From NCBI GenBank assembly GCA_052035915.1, contig JBPOHE010000087.1:1-8758 (forward strand): a DNA stretch of 8,758 nucleotides, given 5' to 3'. Source of the stretch: JBPOHE01 sp052035915 (lineage in GTDB: Bacteria; Pseudomonadota; Gammaproteobacteria; Chromatiales; Chromatiaceae). The position numbers and the translations under genes were made by a program. This document shows positions 1 through 6,107 of this stretch, one piece after another. Under the pieces are notes generated by a model that was given only the letters and a program-made list of their open reading frames with translations, made no database searches and was not told the origin of the DNA. Numbering within the stretch: position 1 is the stretch's first letter; each line of letters opens with the position of its first letter.

Positions 1-46
1 TGGTAACCCATACCTTACCGGAGTTTTCGATGACCTCCCAATCGCG

Positions 47-82
47 CCCCTCGGGTGCCCCGCATGCGGGGCACCCGAGGGG
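47..82. repeat. Perfect 36-bp palindrome
   Basis: The 18-base left arm (47-64, starting CCCCTCGGGTG) is the exact reverse complement of the right arm (65-82, ending CACCCGAGGGG), with no unpaired centre. As DNA it could extrude a cruciform; as RNA it would form a very GC-rich hairpin with a few central bases unpaired. No T-tract follows on either strand, so it is not a textbook intrinsic terminator. It sits a little inside the possible insertion-sequence terminus at 95-126, so it may belong to that element. Confidence 0.9.
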
Positions 83-94
83 AACCAAACTACT

Positions 95-126
95 CAGTTT
101 CTTACACCACTTCCTGGGACACTACC
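95..126. mobile_element. Possible IS256-family terminal end
   Basis: Read on the minus strand from 126, the sequence begins GGTAGTGTCCCAGG and continues to a GTGTAAG core 13 bases after GTCC. This GTCC(C)-N-GTGTAA layout is my recollection of IS256-family terminal inverted repeats. If right, the element body and transposase lie to the left, outside the window, and only the outer terminus is seen here. The partner inverted repeat and target duplication cannot be checked in this window, so the call is tentative. Confidence 0.35.
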
Positions 127-224
127 CACTTCGTTCACCACTGACTACAGTTTCGTAGGATGTGCAGCGCACACCATCTTGGCGGTACGCCTTTACACAT
201 CGACCCAATCGCCGCTCGATGACT

Positions 225-342
225 CCGGGCATCGACTGAAAATGGCCGGTTTACGTTCTCCATAGGAGAACAATGCGCCACATCAAGAGATGTTTTTTCT
301 CTACAAGAGAACGCAAAAGCGGATCAAAACGCCCCGGCCCGA
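225..342. repeat. Palindromic ~118-bp repeat, left copy (degenerate)
   Basis: Two 50-base arms (225-274 and 293-342) flank an 18-base centre. Arm 1 begins CCGGGCAT and ends GAGAACAAT; arm 2 ends GGCCCGA. By hand alignment, arm 1 matches the first arm of the right-flank copy (8388-8437) at 38 of 50 positions, and arm 2 matches the second arm (8455-8504) at 33 of 50, in the same orientation and almost in register (offset 8163, then 8162). Within this copy the two arms pair less well than in the right copy, so it looks more decayed. It contains the 17-bp dyads at 255-271 and 296-312. It could be a MITE-like or REP-like dispersed repeat, or a 3' RNA hairpin. Confidence 0.65.
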
Positions 343-405
343 ACAATAACGGATCAATTGTTCTCGAAAAAAGAACAGCATCAAGCCTCCAGGCTCCGAG
401 CCCGG
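341..405. repeat. Second partial copy of the palindromic repeat
   Basis: Bases 357-376 match the start of the second arm of the right-flank element (8455-8474) at 17 of 20 positions, including an exact ATTGTTCTCG, and the segment ends in GAGCCCGG near 405, like the canonical outer end. Just before it, GAACAAT (341-347) mirrors ATTGTTC (357-363) across a short centre. This suggests a tandem or overlapping second copy, or that the true right arm of the left element is this one, giving a longer element spanning 225-405. Confidence 0.5.
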
Positions 406-419
406 GACCGTTCCTGGAG
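387..419 (-). terminator. Candidate stem-loop after the minus-strand operon
   Basis: CTCCAGG (387-393) pairs perfectly with CCTGGAG (413-419) across a 19-base loop, just downstream of the stop codon of the last minus-strand gene (425-427). In the minus direction a T-rich run (GTTCTTTTTT) follows about 10 bases later, not immediately, so this is a poor match to an intrinsic terminator. It may instead act as a 3' mRNA-protecting hairpin. Confidence 0.3.
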
Positions 420-424
420 ATATT

Positions 425-2086
425 TTATGATTTCTGTATTTCAAGTCGATATATGCTTATGTTTCCGTCCGGCGACAGGTAGGCCGGTCGAAAACCCAAG
501 CCAGGCAGACGCTTACTCAGGGCCGAGGAGTGGGGGCGGTGCTCGTTGGGACCCAGCAGCAGCCACCTCACCCGATGGTGGCGGAGAAACTCGCTCATCT
601 CCACCTCCGTCATCCGGTTGCCGAAAAAGTCCTCGGTCTGGGCCAGCACCTGGTCGAAATTACCGGTCTGGCCGCGGGAGCCGATCACTGTCGCCAGACC
701 GCTGAAACGGGGCACCAGATTGCCGGTGTCGAAGCTGGCGAGCAGGGTGCCATCCCGCCGATCCGCCTCCCCGCCCAGGCGACCGAGGAGTTCCACCAGT
801 GGCCGGTCGGCAAACAACTCGCCCCGGAAGTCTCTGGCCTTGCGGAAACTGTTGAGCCAGTGGAAGGCGCTGGTGGGCGTTACCAGGGCCAACACGAGCA
901 GCAGCAGGATCAGTCTGGATTTCCCCGTCAGGCGATGACGACGTTGCTGCCACCACCCCAACACCAATAACCCGGTCCCGATACCCAGGGGCACCGCGGC
1001 ACCGATCGCCAGCCGCCGCTGAAAGTCGATGGGGGCGTAGACCGCCAGCGGCAGCACCAGCAGCCAGGCGAGCAGCCATTGCCAGGGCTCCAGGTCGGCG
1101 CCCCAGTCGCGCCAGCGGCTGAAGATGTAGCCATAGCCGCCAAGCAGCAATAGACCGTAGCCGATGACATAGCTCAGCGGCGGTGGCGAGGCGGATTTGT
1201 TCTGCACCAGCCAGGCCTGCATGCCCGGATTGGCGTGCAGGATCCAGTAGTTGTAGAGGATGGGCCCCACGGCGAGGGCAAACAGCAGTAAGGCATGGCG
1301 CCACAGCCGGAGCTGAAACTGACGGCTGCGCAGGCTATAAAGGAAGGATACCCCCCAACTCAGTCCCAGGGCGATGAGCACGTCATAGGGATGAACGAAG
1401 CTCAGGATCAGGCACATGAGGCCAGCGGCGGCGCTGAGGGCGAGCCGATCCTGATACAGCCCCAGGGCCGCCCAGCGCAGCGTCAGCAGCAGGAGCGCGA
1501 TGGCGGCGCTGAAGTGGGGCATCACCAACAGGCTGTAAAAGACATAGCCCTCGGGCACCCAGAGATCGAAGGGGCGTTGCAGCAAGTCGAGATCGGTGAC
1601 CGCTTCACCGAAATCGCCGCTGAAAAGACGCCCCAGATTCCACAACCAGCCCAATCCCGCCCCGAACAGGCTGATGAGAAACAGCCAGCGTCGTTGCCGC
1701 CGCTCCGCGGCAAAGGTGGCGACCAGGAGCCAGAGACTCCAGACCAGCAATACCGCCGCGCCGAGGCGGAGGAGCTGATAGGCGAGATCCAGGGACCCCA
1801 GCCAGCGTCCCAGGGTCCCGGCGAAGAGGAAGATGAGGCTGAACATGGCCCCTTCATGGGGGATACTGGTGTAGAGATTGCGCAGCAGGATGTCCCCCGA
1901 AGCGGCCTGGGTCATCCACATGAAATAGGTGTTCTGATCCTTGGCATTGAGCACGAACCCCAGGAAATACTTTTCCGCCGGGGCGCCCAGATAGCCCAGG
2001 AGATAGGGCAGGCTGGTCAACAGGGCGAGCCCCAGGCCCCAGGTCAGGGCTTCGAGATGTTCTTCGCGGGAACACCTGGTGATCAT
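425..2086 (-). CDS. GT-C-like polytopic membrane protein
   Basis: 553 residues. Most of the first 410 are hydrophobic, giving roughly ten or more membrane helices, followed by a soluble C-terminal domain of about 140 residues (from about 412), presumably periplasmic. An acidic residue in the first long loop (KDQNTYF, D50) fits the catalytic Asp of GT-C glycosyltransferases, which use lipid-phosphate-linked sugars. Other marks are VPEGYVF (177-183), MPHF (189-192), HPYDV (232-236) and QRR (356-358), a pattern I associate with a large uncharacterised family of bacterial membrane proteins. The start is the ATG at 2086: it overlaps the upstream stop as ATGA and has GGAGG eight bases upstream (2095-2099). 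The frame stays open further upstream, but only as a shadow of the neighbouring gene. The protein is probably the acceptor-specific transferase, or a second one, of the three-gene cassette. GT-C membership is inferred from topology and this motif; donor and acceptor are unknown. Confidence 0.72.
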   Translation of the reverse strand: MITRCSREEHLEALTWGLGLALLTSLPYLLGYLGAPAEKYFLGFVLNAKDQNTYFMWMTQAASGDILLRNLYTSIPHEGAMFSLIFLFAGTLGRWLGSLDLAYQLLRLGAAVLLVWSLWLLVATFAAERRQRRWLFLISLFGAGLGWLWNLGRLFSGDFGEAVTDLDLLQRPFDLWVPEGYVFYSLLVMPHFSAAIALLLLTLRWAALGLYQDRLALSAAAGLMCLILSFVHPYDVLIALGLSWGVSFLYSLRSRQFQLRLWRHALLLFALAVGPILYNYWILHANPGMQAWLVQNKSASPPPLSYVIGYGLLLLGGYGYIFSRWRDWGADLEPWQWLLAWLLVLPLAVYAPIDFQRRLAIGAAVPLGIGTGLLVLGWWQQRRHRLTGKSRLILLLLVLALVTPTSAFHWLNSFRKARDFRGELFADRPLVELLGRLGGEADRRDGTLLASFDTGNLVPRFSGLATVIGSRGQTGNFDQVLAQTEDFFGNRMTEVEMSEFLRHHRVRWLLLGPNEHRPHSSALSKRLPGLGFRPAYLSPDGNISIYRLEIQKS

Positions 2087-4137
2087 GGCAAGGCCCTCCC
2101 CGCGGAATCGCTGTCGGATCGGCTCGCGGCGGCGATCAGGGCCTGGCTCTCGCCGAAGACGAGCACCTTGCCGACCCGGGGAAAGTCGAAGGCTTGCAAC
2201 AGTGGCAGACCCGGGAGACCGCTCTCCAGCACCGGGAGCCATTCCGGATTCGCCCGCCGCAGGTACTCCTGGTACAGGATAACGACACCAAAACCCTGCT
2301 CCCGGGCCCAGTTCACCAGTTCGGCGGGGGTGGCGGTCCAGCGCCTGGGTTCCCCTTTGCGCCCGGCCCAGAAGGTGCTGGCGCTCACATAGCCGTAGCC
2401 GTCGCCCGCGATGCGGACATCCGGGCGGATCTGACGGGCGATCCAGTGGCCCACATCCCGATGGAATCCCCGGTTGGCATTGGAATACCAGGCCAGCACC
2501 GGCCCCAGGGGCAGCATCAGGAGCAGGATGAGGGCCGCCAGCCCGGGGACCACGCGGGCGGCCAGGCGGGGTCGGGACTGGAAATATTCCGCCAACAGGC
2601 GCCCAAAGGCCATCAGTCCGGCGGCCCCGAAAAGATTCACGCCGATGAGGCTGGGAAAGAGCAGCCTGGGTTCGAGCTGCAACAGCGGATAGAAGAGTAG
2701 CGGCCAGAGGCTGAAGCTCAGCAACGGCCATTCATCTCCCGTGCCCGAGCCCCGACGGGCCACCAATACCGGTAACAGCAGGGCGAACAGCAACAGGGGC
2801 GAGAACAGTACCCCCGGCAGACGCTCCAGGCTGTACATCAGGTTGCGCGGCCAGCGTTGCGCCAGGGTGAGCAGCTTTTGAAGGGGACCCGGGGCGGTGG
2901 TGGTCGGGGTGCCGCCATAGGTCTCCCGGGCCGCCTCGGTCATATCCAGGGTTTCCACATGCTCCTTGGCCAGATTGGACCCCTTGGCAAAGAGACCGTA
3001 CTGGTCCCAGAGCTGTTGATTCAGGCCGACATAGCCGAGGCTGAGCCCCAGGGCGACCAGGGCGGCGATCAGCAGACCCCGCCCCAGCGGCCAGGAACGG
3101 CGGCGCCCGAGCCAGAAACTGAAGACCAGCCAGAACAGGATCAGCAGGATGACCTCGTTGCGCACCAGAAAATAGCCGCCCAGTCCCAGGCCGGTCACCA
3201 GCGCCGCCCGGCGGTTTCCGGGTTGCTGATAGAGAGCGGTCAGGCCCCAGACGGCCCAGGTGGCGGCGAAGAGATACAACATCTCGGCATAGCCGTTGAC
3301 CGAGTATTCGAGCAGTCGTGGGTGGACCGCCGTCACCAGGGCGGCCAAGAGGCCCACCGCCTCGCCGTAGAGGCGCCGACCGAGCAGGTAGATCGGCAGG
3401 ATCAGCAGGGTGCCAGGGATGAGGGAGGCGAGGACCAGGGCCGGATAGCGATCCGCCCCGACCAGCACCAGCAGCGCCTGCCAGAAATCGAACAGGCTGT
3501 GCCAGAAGGTATCCACCTGGGCCAGCTCGCCCTTGGCGGTGAGCCAGGCGACCCAGGAGTAACTCACCGCGTCGCCGTAGACCACCGGCGCCAGCGCCAG
3601 GAAGCCAAGCCGTAACACCAACCCGAGCAGGAGAATGGCGCCAACCCGACCCCAGGCCGGCGCACCGTCCGCCGGCTCCAGGCTGGCGGCGGCACGAAAG
3701 GCGAGCAGGCGCTGGGAACGGAACACCCCGAGGCGGTAGCCGAGAAAGGTCACCGACATAGCCACGCCGACGGCGACCAGCTTGGCGACATTGATGGTCA
3801 GCACCGGACCGAGCTGGATCAGCAGGTGCAGGTACTTGGTCACGAAGAGAAAGACGGTGGTGTTGACCACCAGGCCCAGCAGCGCCACCAGGGCAAAGCG
3901 GAGAAACGCCAGGGGTTCATCCACCCGGTCGGCGAAGGTCCAACGCGAGTTCATCAGATAGGAGTTGACGGCGGCGATGGCACAGGCGACCGTGGAGATG
4001 AGCACCAGTCCCAGGTTGCCGTCGGGGCGGAACAAGAGAAAAAGGATATTGGTGAGGCCGAAGTCGATGCCGGTGTTGATCACCCCGACCAGGCCGAAGC
4101 GGGCGAACTGGCCGATGACTTTGGAAATCCCTGACAT
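2083..4137 (-). CDS. GtrA-like flippase domain fused to GT-C glycosyltransferase
   Basis: 684 residues. Residues about 8-140 form a GtrA-like four-helix domain: FGLVGVINTGIDF (14-26), NSYLMNSRWTF (58-68), and a last helix with NVAKL (116-120) ending in GYRLGVF (133-139). GtrA proteins are thought to flip polyprenyl-phosphate sugars. After a linker (about 142-163) comes a polytopic domain like the GT39/PMT/ArnT group, with the first-loop VYGDAVSY motif (D189, the likely catalytic Asp), then repeated hydrophobic segments to about 550 and a soluble C-terminal region. Separate GtrA proteins are usually 120-150 residues, so this is a genuine flippase-transferase fusion. The stop of the gene in front lies nine bases before the start, and AGGAG (4144-4148) overlaps that stop, so translation is probably coupled. 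The end overlaps the next gene by four bases. Sugar and acceptor are unknown. Confidence 0.85.
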   Translation of the reverse strand: MSGISKVIGQFARFGLVGVINTGIDFGLTNILFLLFRPDGNLGLVLISTVACAIAAVNSYLMNSRWTFADRVDEPLAFLRFALVALLGLVVNTTVFLFVTKYLHLLIQLGPVLTINVAKLVAVGVAMSVTFLGYRLGVFRSQRLLAFRAAASLEPADGAPAWGRVGAILLLGLVLRLGFLALAPVVYGDAVSYSWVAWLTAKGELAQVDTFWHSLFDFWQALLVLVGADRYPALVLASLIPGTLLILPIYLLGRRLYGEAVGLLAALVTAVHPRLLEYSVNGYAEMLYLFAATWAVWGLTALYQQPGNRRAALVTGLGLGGYFLVRNEVILLILFWLVFSFWLGRRRSWPLGRGLLIAALVALGLSLGYVGLNQQLWDQYGLFAKGSNLAKEHVETLDMTEAARETYGGTPTTTAPGPLQKLLTLAQRWPRNLMYSLERLPGVLFSPLLLFALLLPVLVARRGSGTGDEWPLLSFSLWPLLFYPLLQLEPRLLFPSLIGVNLFGAAGLMAFGRLLAEYFQSRPRLAARVVPGLAALILLLMLPLGPVLAWYSNANRGFHRDVGHWIARQIRPDVRIAGDGYGYVSASTFWAGRKGEPRRWTATPAELVNWAREQGFGVVILYQEYLRRANPEWLPVLESGLPGLPLLQAFDFPRVGKVLVFGESQALIAAASRSDSDSAGRALP

Positions 4138-4143
4138 CCGCGG

Positions 4144-4148
4144 CTCCT
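4144..4148 (-). promoter_or_regulatory. Ribosome binding site overlapping upstream stop
   Basis: On the minus strand the TAG stop of the GT2 gene (4149-4147) runs into AGGAG, followed by six bases and the ATG of the GtrA/GT-C gene at 4137. This fixes the start of that gene and points to translational coupling. Confidence 0.7.
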
Positions 4149-5856
4149 AGGAGGTATGGCTGGCTGAATGGTTGGTCTGGGCGCCGGGCCCTCGGGGGAC
4201 ATGGCGCAGCAGACCGGCGTTGCGTCGCCGGATACGGAAGATGGCGAGAAACATCTTGATCGCATCCCGTAGCGGGTTGATCTTGGACCCCGCCACCTCA
4301 TGCCAGTTGACCGCCACCTCGGCGATGCCGTAGCCGAACAACTGGGCGCGATAGAGCAGCTCGACATCGAAGGCCCAGCCGGACTCGTTGAGGTCATGGA
4401 AGAGTTCCCGGGCGACATCGGTGCGAAACAGCTTGAAGCCGCACTGGGTGTCGCGTACCCCGGGCACGGCGAGGAAATTGACGAAGGAATAGAACACCCG
4501 GCCCATGAGTTCCCGCAGTCCGGTCCGTTCCCGTTCGGCATCGGCGGCGATCAGGCGACGCGAGCCGATGGCGATCTCGGCGTTGCGGCCCACGGCCGGC
4601 AGCAATTTGTCCAGCTCCATGATGGGGGTGGCGCCGTCGGCGTCGGTGAACAGCACGTACTGCCCCCTGGCCTCCAGTACCCCTCGCCGCACCGCGTTCC
4701 CCTTGCCCTGGTTGTAGGGTTGTTGCACCAGACGCACGCGGGGATCCACCGCCTCGATGCCGCGCACATAGGCCGCGGTGCCGTCCTTGGAGCCATCGTC
4801 CACCACCAGGACCTCGATCTGGAGATCGCCACGATCGAGATAGGTCCGCACCTCGGTGAGGTAGGCGGGTAGACGTTGTTCTTCGTTGTAGGCCGGGATG
4901 ACGATACTTACCCCAGGTCGCTCCGCGGCCACCGGCGCCTCCGGCCAGCCACCCGTCGGGCGTTGGCTTTGGGCCAGGCGGGCGATGATGCCGGCGTTCT
5001 GCAGGTCGGCGAGTTCCAGCTTGTAGCGAGAGAGATAGAGCAGTCCCAGCGGCAGGAAGGGCAGCAGTCGTGCGATATGGAACAGGAGCAAGGCGACGAA
5101 GGCGGCGGGGGCGTTGTCGGTCAAGAGCCCCAGCAGGGCCGGCAATTCGGCGATCCCCAGGGCGAAGGGCAGGAAAGAGAACTCGACGAGGCCGGTGAAG
5201 AGCAGATACAGCATCAAGGCCTGGGGTAAGGGCAGGATATCCTGGGCCGCCCAGGCGAAGAGGGCGCCTTCCACCCCCCAGGTCATGAGCCCCGCCAGGG
5301 TCGAGGCCAGATGGCGCCCGAGCGTCACCCCGGTGGCCACCCCCTTGATGGCGCCCCGGAAGGCGTGGATGCCCACCCCGAGCAGGATGAGGGCGCCGCC
5401 CAAGGCCAGCCAGGCCAGGCGATGATACTCGGACACCCACAGCAGACCGGCCAGGGCCATCGCCACCATGACCCAGATGGCGGCGGTGCGACTCTGGATC
5501 CAGGCGTGCATCAGGGAATGCGGCAGGGAGGTCTCCCGCACCAGAAACTCCGACTCGAAGGCCCGGCGGGGCAGCAGCGGGCTCAGCCAATGCTGCAACT
5601 GGACGATGATCTCGAAGGAGAGCGACTGATGCAGGGAAAAGACCCGGCCGAAAAAGATCCGGCGCCGCAGTCCGCGGAGAAAGAGCCCGACAAGGGCCGC
5701 CAGCAGCCATTTCAAGGCCGCTCCATACCAGATACCCGGGATCTCCGGGTGGAAGACCGCCCAAGCGACGGCCAGCAACACCAGGACGCCGATCAGGAAG
5801 AGGACGGCATGGGACAAACCAAGGGGGCGATCGGTATTGGGGGGAAGCGTGTTCAT
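4147..5856 (-). CDS. LPG-synthase-like membrane domain fused to polyprenyl-phosphate GT2
   Basis: 569 residues, two halves. Residues about 15-280 are a multi-helix membrane region; FLPFALGIAELPALLG (228-243) and the following helix with FHIAR (259-263) resemble the LPG synthase/UPF0104 membrane family. Residues about 314-545 are a GT2 domain: IVIPAYNEE (318-326), VVDDGSKDGT (351-360), NQGKGNAVR (382-390), the metal-binding FTDADG (403-408), GSR (431-433), DTQCGFKLF (469-477), FDVELL (496-501) and NWHEVAGS (517-524). That set is typical of dolichyl/polyprenyl-phosphate glucosyl or mannosyl transferases (Alg5/DPG synthase type). The predicted reaction is transfer of a sugar from a nucleotide sugar to polyprenyl phosphate on the cytoplasmic face. 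It is the first gene of the operon and would supply donor lipid to the two GT-C proteins that follow. No strong Shine-Dalgarno precedes the ATG. The domain order is the reverse of archaeal AglD, where the GT2 comes first. Confidence 0.87.
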   Translation of the reverse strand: MNTLPPNTDRPLGLSHAVLFLIGVLVLLAVAWAVFHPEIPGIWYGAALKWLLAALVGLFLRGLRRRIFFGRVFSLHQSLSFEIIVQLQHWLSPLLPRRAFESEFLVRETSLPHSLMHAWIQSRTAAIWVMVAMALAGLLWVSEYHRLAWLALGGALILLGVGIHAFRGAIKGVATGVTLGRHLASTLAGLMTWGVEGALFAWAAQDILPLPQALMLYLLFTGLVEFSFLPFALGIAELPALLGLLTDNAPAAFVALLLFHIARLLPFLPLGLLYLSRYKLELADLQNAGIIARLAQSQRPTGGWPEAPVAAERPGVSIVIPAYNEEQRLPAYLTEVRTYLDRGDLQIEVLVVDDGSKDGTAAYVRGIEAVDPRVRLVQQPYNQGKGNAVRRGVLEARGQYVLFTDADGATPIMELDKLLPAVGRNAEIAIGSRRLIAADAERERTGLRELMGRVFYSFVNFLAVPGVRDTQCGFKLFRTDVARELFHDLNESGWAFDVELLYRAQLFGYGIAEVAVNWHEVAGSKINPLRDAIKMFLAIFRIRRRNAGLLRHVPRGPGAQTNHSASHTS

Positions 5857-5981
5857 ACTCGTCGGATCACAGGCTGATGGAATAACGACTGTCGCCAGGG
5901 GATAAGGGGGGCGGAAACAGCAAAAAGCCGGGGTGATTCATCTCGGACTATTGCACAATGAGTCGGCCTGGGGCGGGTGAT

Positions 5982-6004
5982 GGCCTCCCCCGCTGGGGCT
6001 GGCC
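5982..6004. repeat. GC-rich inverted repeat in the divergent promoter region
   Basis: GGCC (5982-5985) plus CCCC (5987-5990) can pair with GGGG (5995-5998) plus GGCC (6001-6004) around a CGCT loop, with small bulges on both sides. It could be an operator or a transcript hairpin, or simply a product of the GC-rich sequence. Confidence 0.3.
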
Positions 6005-6065
6005 GCTTCCTGGGGGCGGGTTTCGTCGAGGGGGGGGGAAAACGTCCGCATGACACCTGATTCCT

Positions 6066-6081
6066 TGGGATAATTGTTGCA
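6066..6081 (+). promoter_or_regulatory. Candidate sigma-54 (-24/-12) promoter
   Basis: The sequence reads TGG-GATAATTG-TTGCA. The GG and GC dinucleotides have the exact spacing of the RpoN consensus TGGCAC-N5-TTGCA: the second G of GG (6068) and the G of GC (6079) are 11 positions apart. TGG, the A of GGCA and all of TTGCA match; two of the less conserved positions do not. The predicted transcript would start near 6092, about 16 bases before the ATG at 6108 and just before the AGGAGG at 6099-6104. No enhancer-binding protein gene is in the window. Confidence 0.4.
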
Positions 6082-6098
6082 CCCTATTTTGCCTGACG

Positions 6099-6104
6099 AG
6101 GAGG
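6099..6104 (+). promoter_or_regulatory. Strong Shine-Dalgarno, short spacing
   Basis: A full AGGAGG lies three bases before the ATG at 6108. The spacing is shorter than the usual five to nine bases, but no other start would keep the whole GT2 domain with a comparable site. Confidence 0.6.
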
Positions 6105-6107
6105 TGT

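Larger units (their letters stand above)
1..424. other. Left flank, no supported gene, repeat-rich
   Basis: I find no convincing gene here. The stretch holds a perfect 36-bp palindrome (47-82), a possible IS256-type terminus (about 95-126), a half-copy of a GTAGG-type repeat (155-173, with a TGTGC-AGC-GCACA stem), and one to two degenerate copies of a palindromic element (225-405). It is visibly more AT-rich, with runs such as TTTTTT and AAAAAA, than the adjacent coding block. Short open frames exist on the plus strand, but none has both a good ribosome binding site and a recognisable protein. Confidence 0.6.
5857..6107. promoter_or_regulatory. Divergent intergenic region between the two operons
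   Basis: This 251-base gap must carry the start signals for both operons. On the plus side there is a sigma-54-like site (6066-6081) and a strong AGGAGG. On the minus side I see no convincing -35/-10 pair before 5856. Other structure includes a GC-rich inverted repeat (5982-6004) and a run of nine G (6030-6038). Confidence 0.6.

Noticed and set aside
2..265. Open plus-strand frame at the left edge containing CPACG
   Set aside because: It has no visible start, runs through the perfect palindrome, the possible IS end and the repeat element, and resembles no protein I know.
225..405. CRISPR-like repeat array
   Set aside because: The repeated units are internally palindromic with irregular spacing and no equal-length spacers, and no cas genes are present.
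273..705. Short plus-strand open frames starting at 273 and 358
   Set aside because: They translate the palindromic repeat and then run antisense into the end of the GT-C-like gene.
1295..2392. Long plus-strand open frame (365 codons) rich in Gln, Glu, Pro and Gly
   Set aside because: It is antisense to the two GT-C genes; its composition is what reverse-strand reading of GC-rich membrane-protein codons gives, and it has no recognisable domain.
2087..2731. N-terminal extension of the last minus-strand gene to an ATG at 2731
   Set aside because: The extra 215 residues are low-complexity Pro/Arg/Gly out-of-frame sequence of the GtrA/GT-C gene, while the ATG at 2086 has a good ribosome binding site and the ATGA overlap.
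4394..5764. Minus-strand open frame of 456 codons in another frame of the GT2 synthase gene
   Set aside because: It overlaps the strongly supported GT2 frame almost fully and is Arg/Gly/Pro-rich with no motif.
6050..6074. Sigma-70 promoter ATGACA plus GATAAT before the rightward operon
   Set aside because: The boxes match well singly but are only 13 bases apart, too close for a normal sigma-70 promoter.
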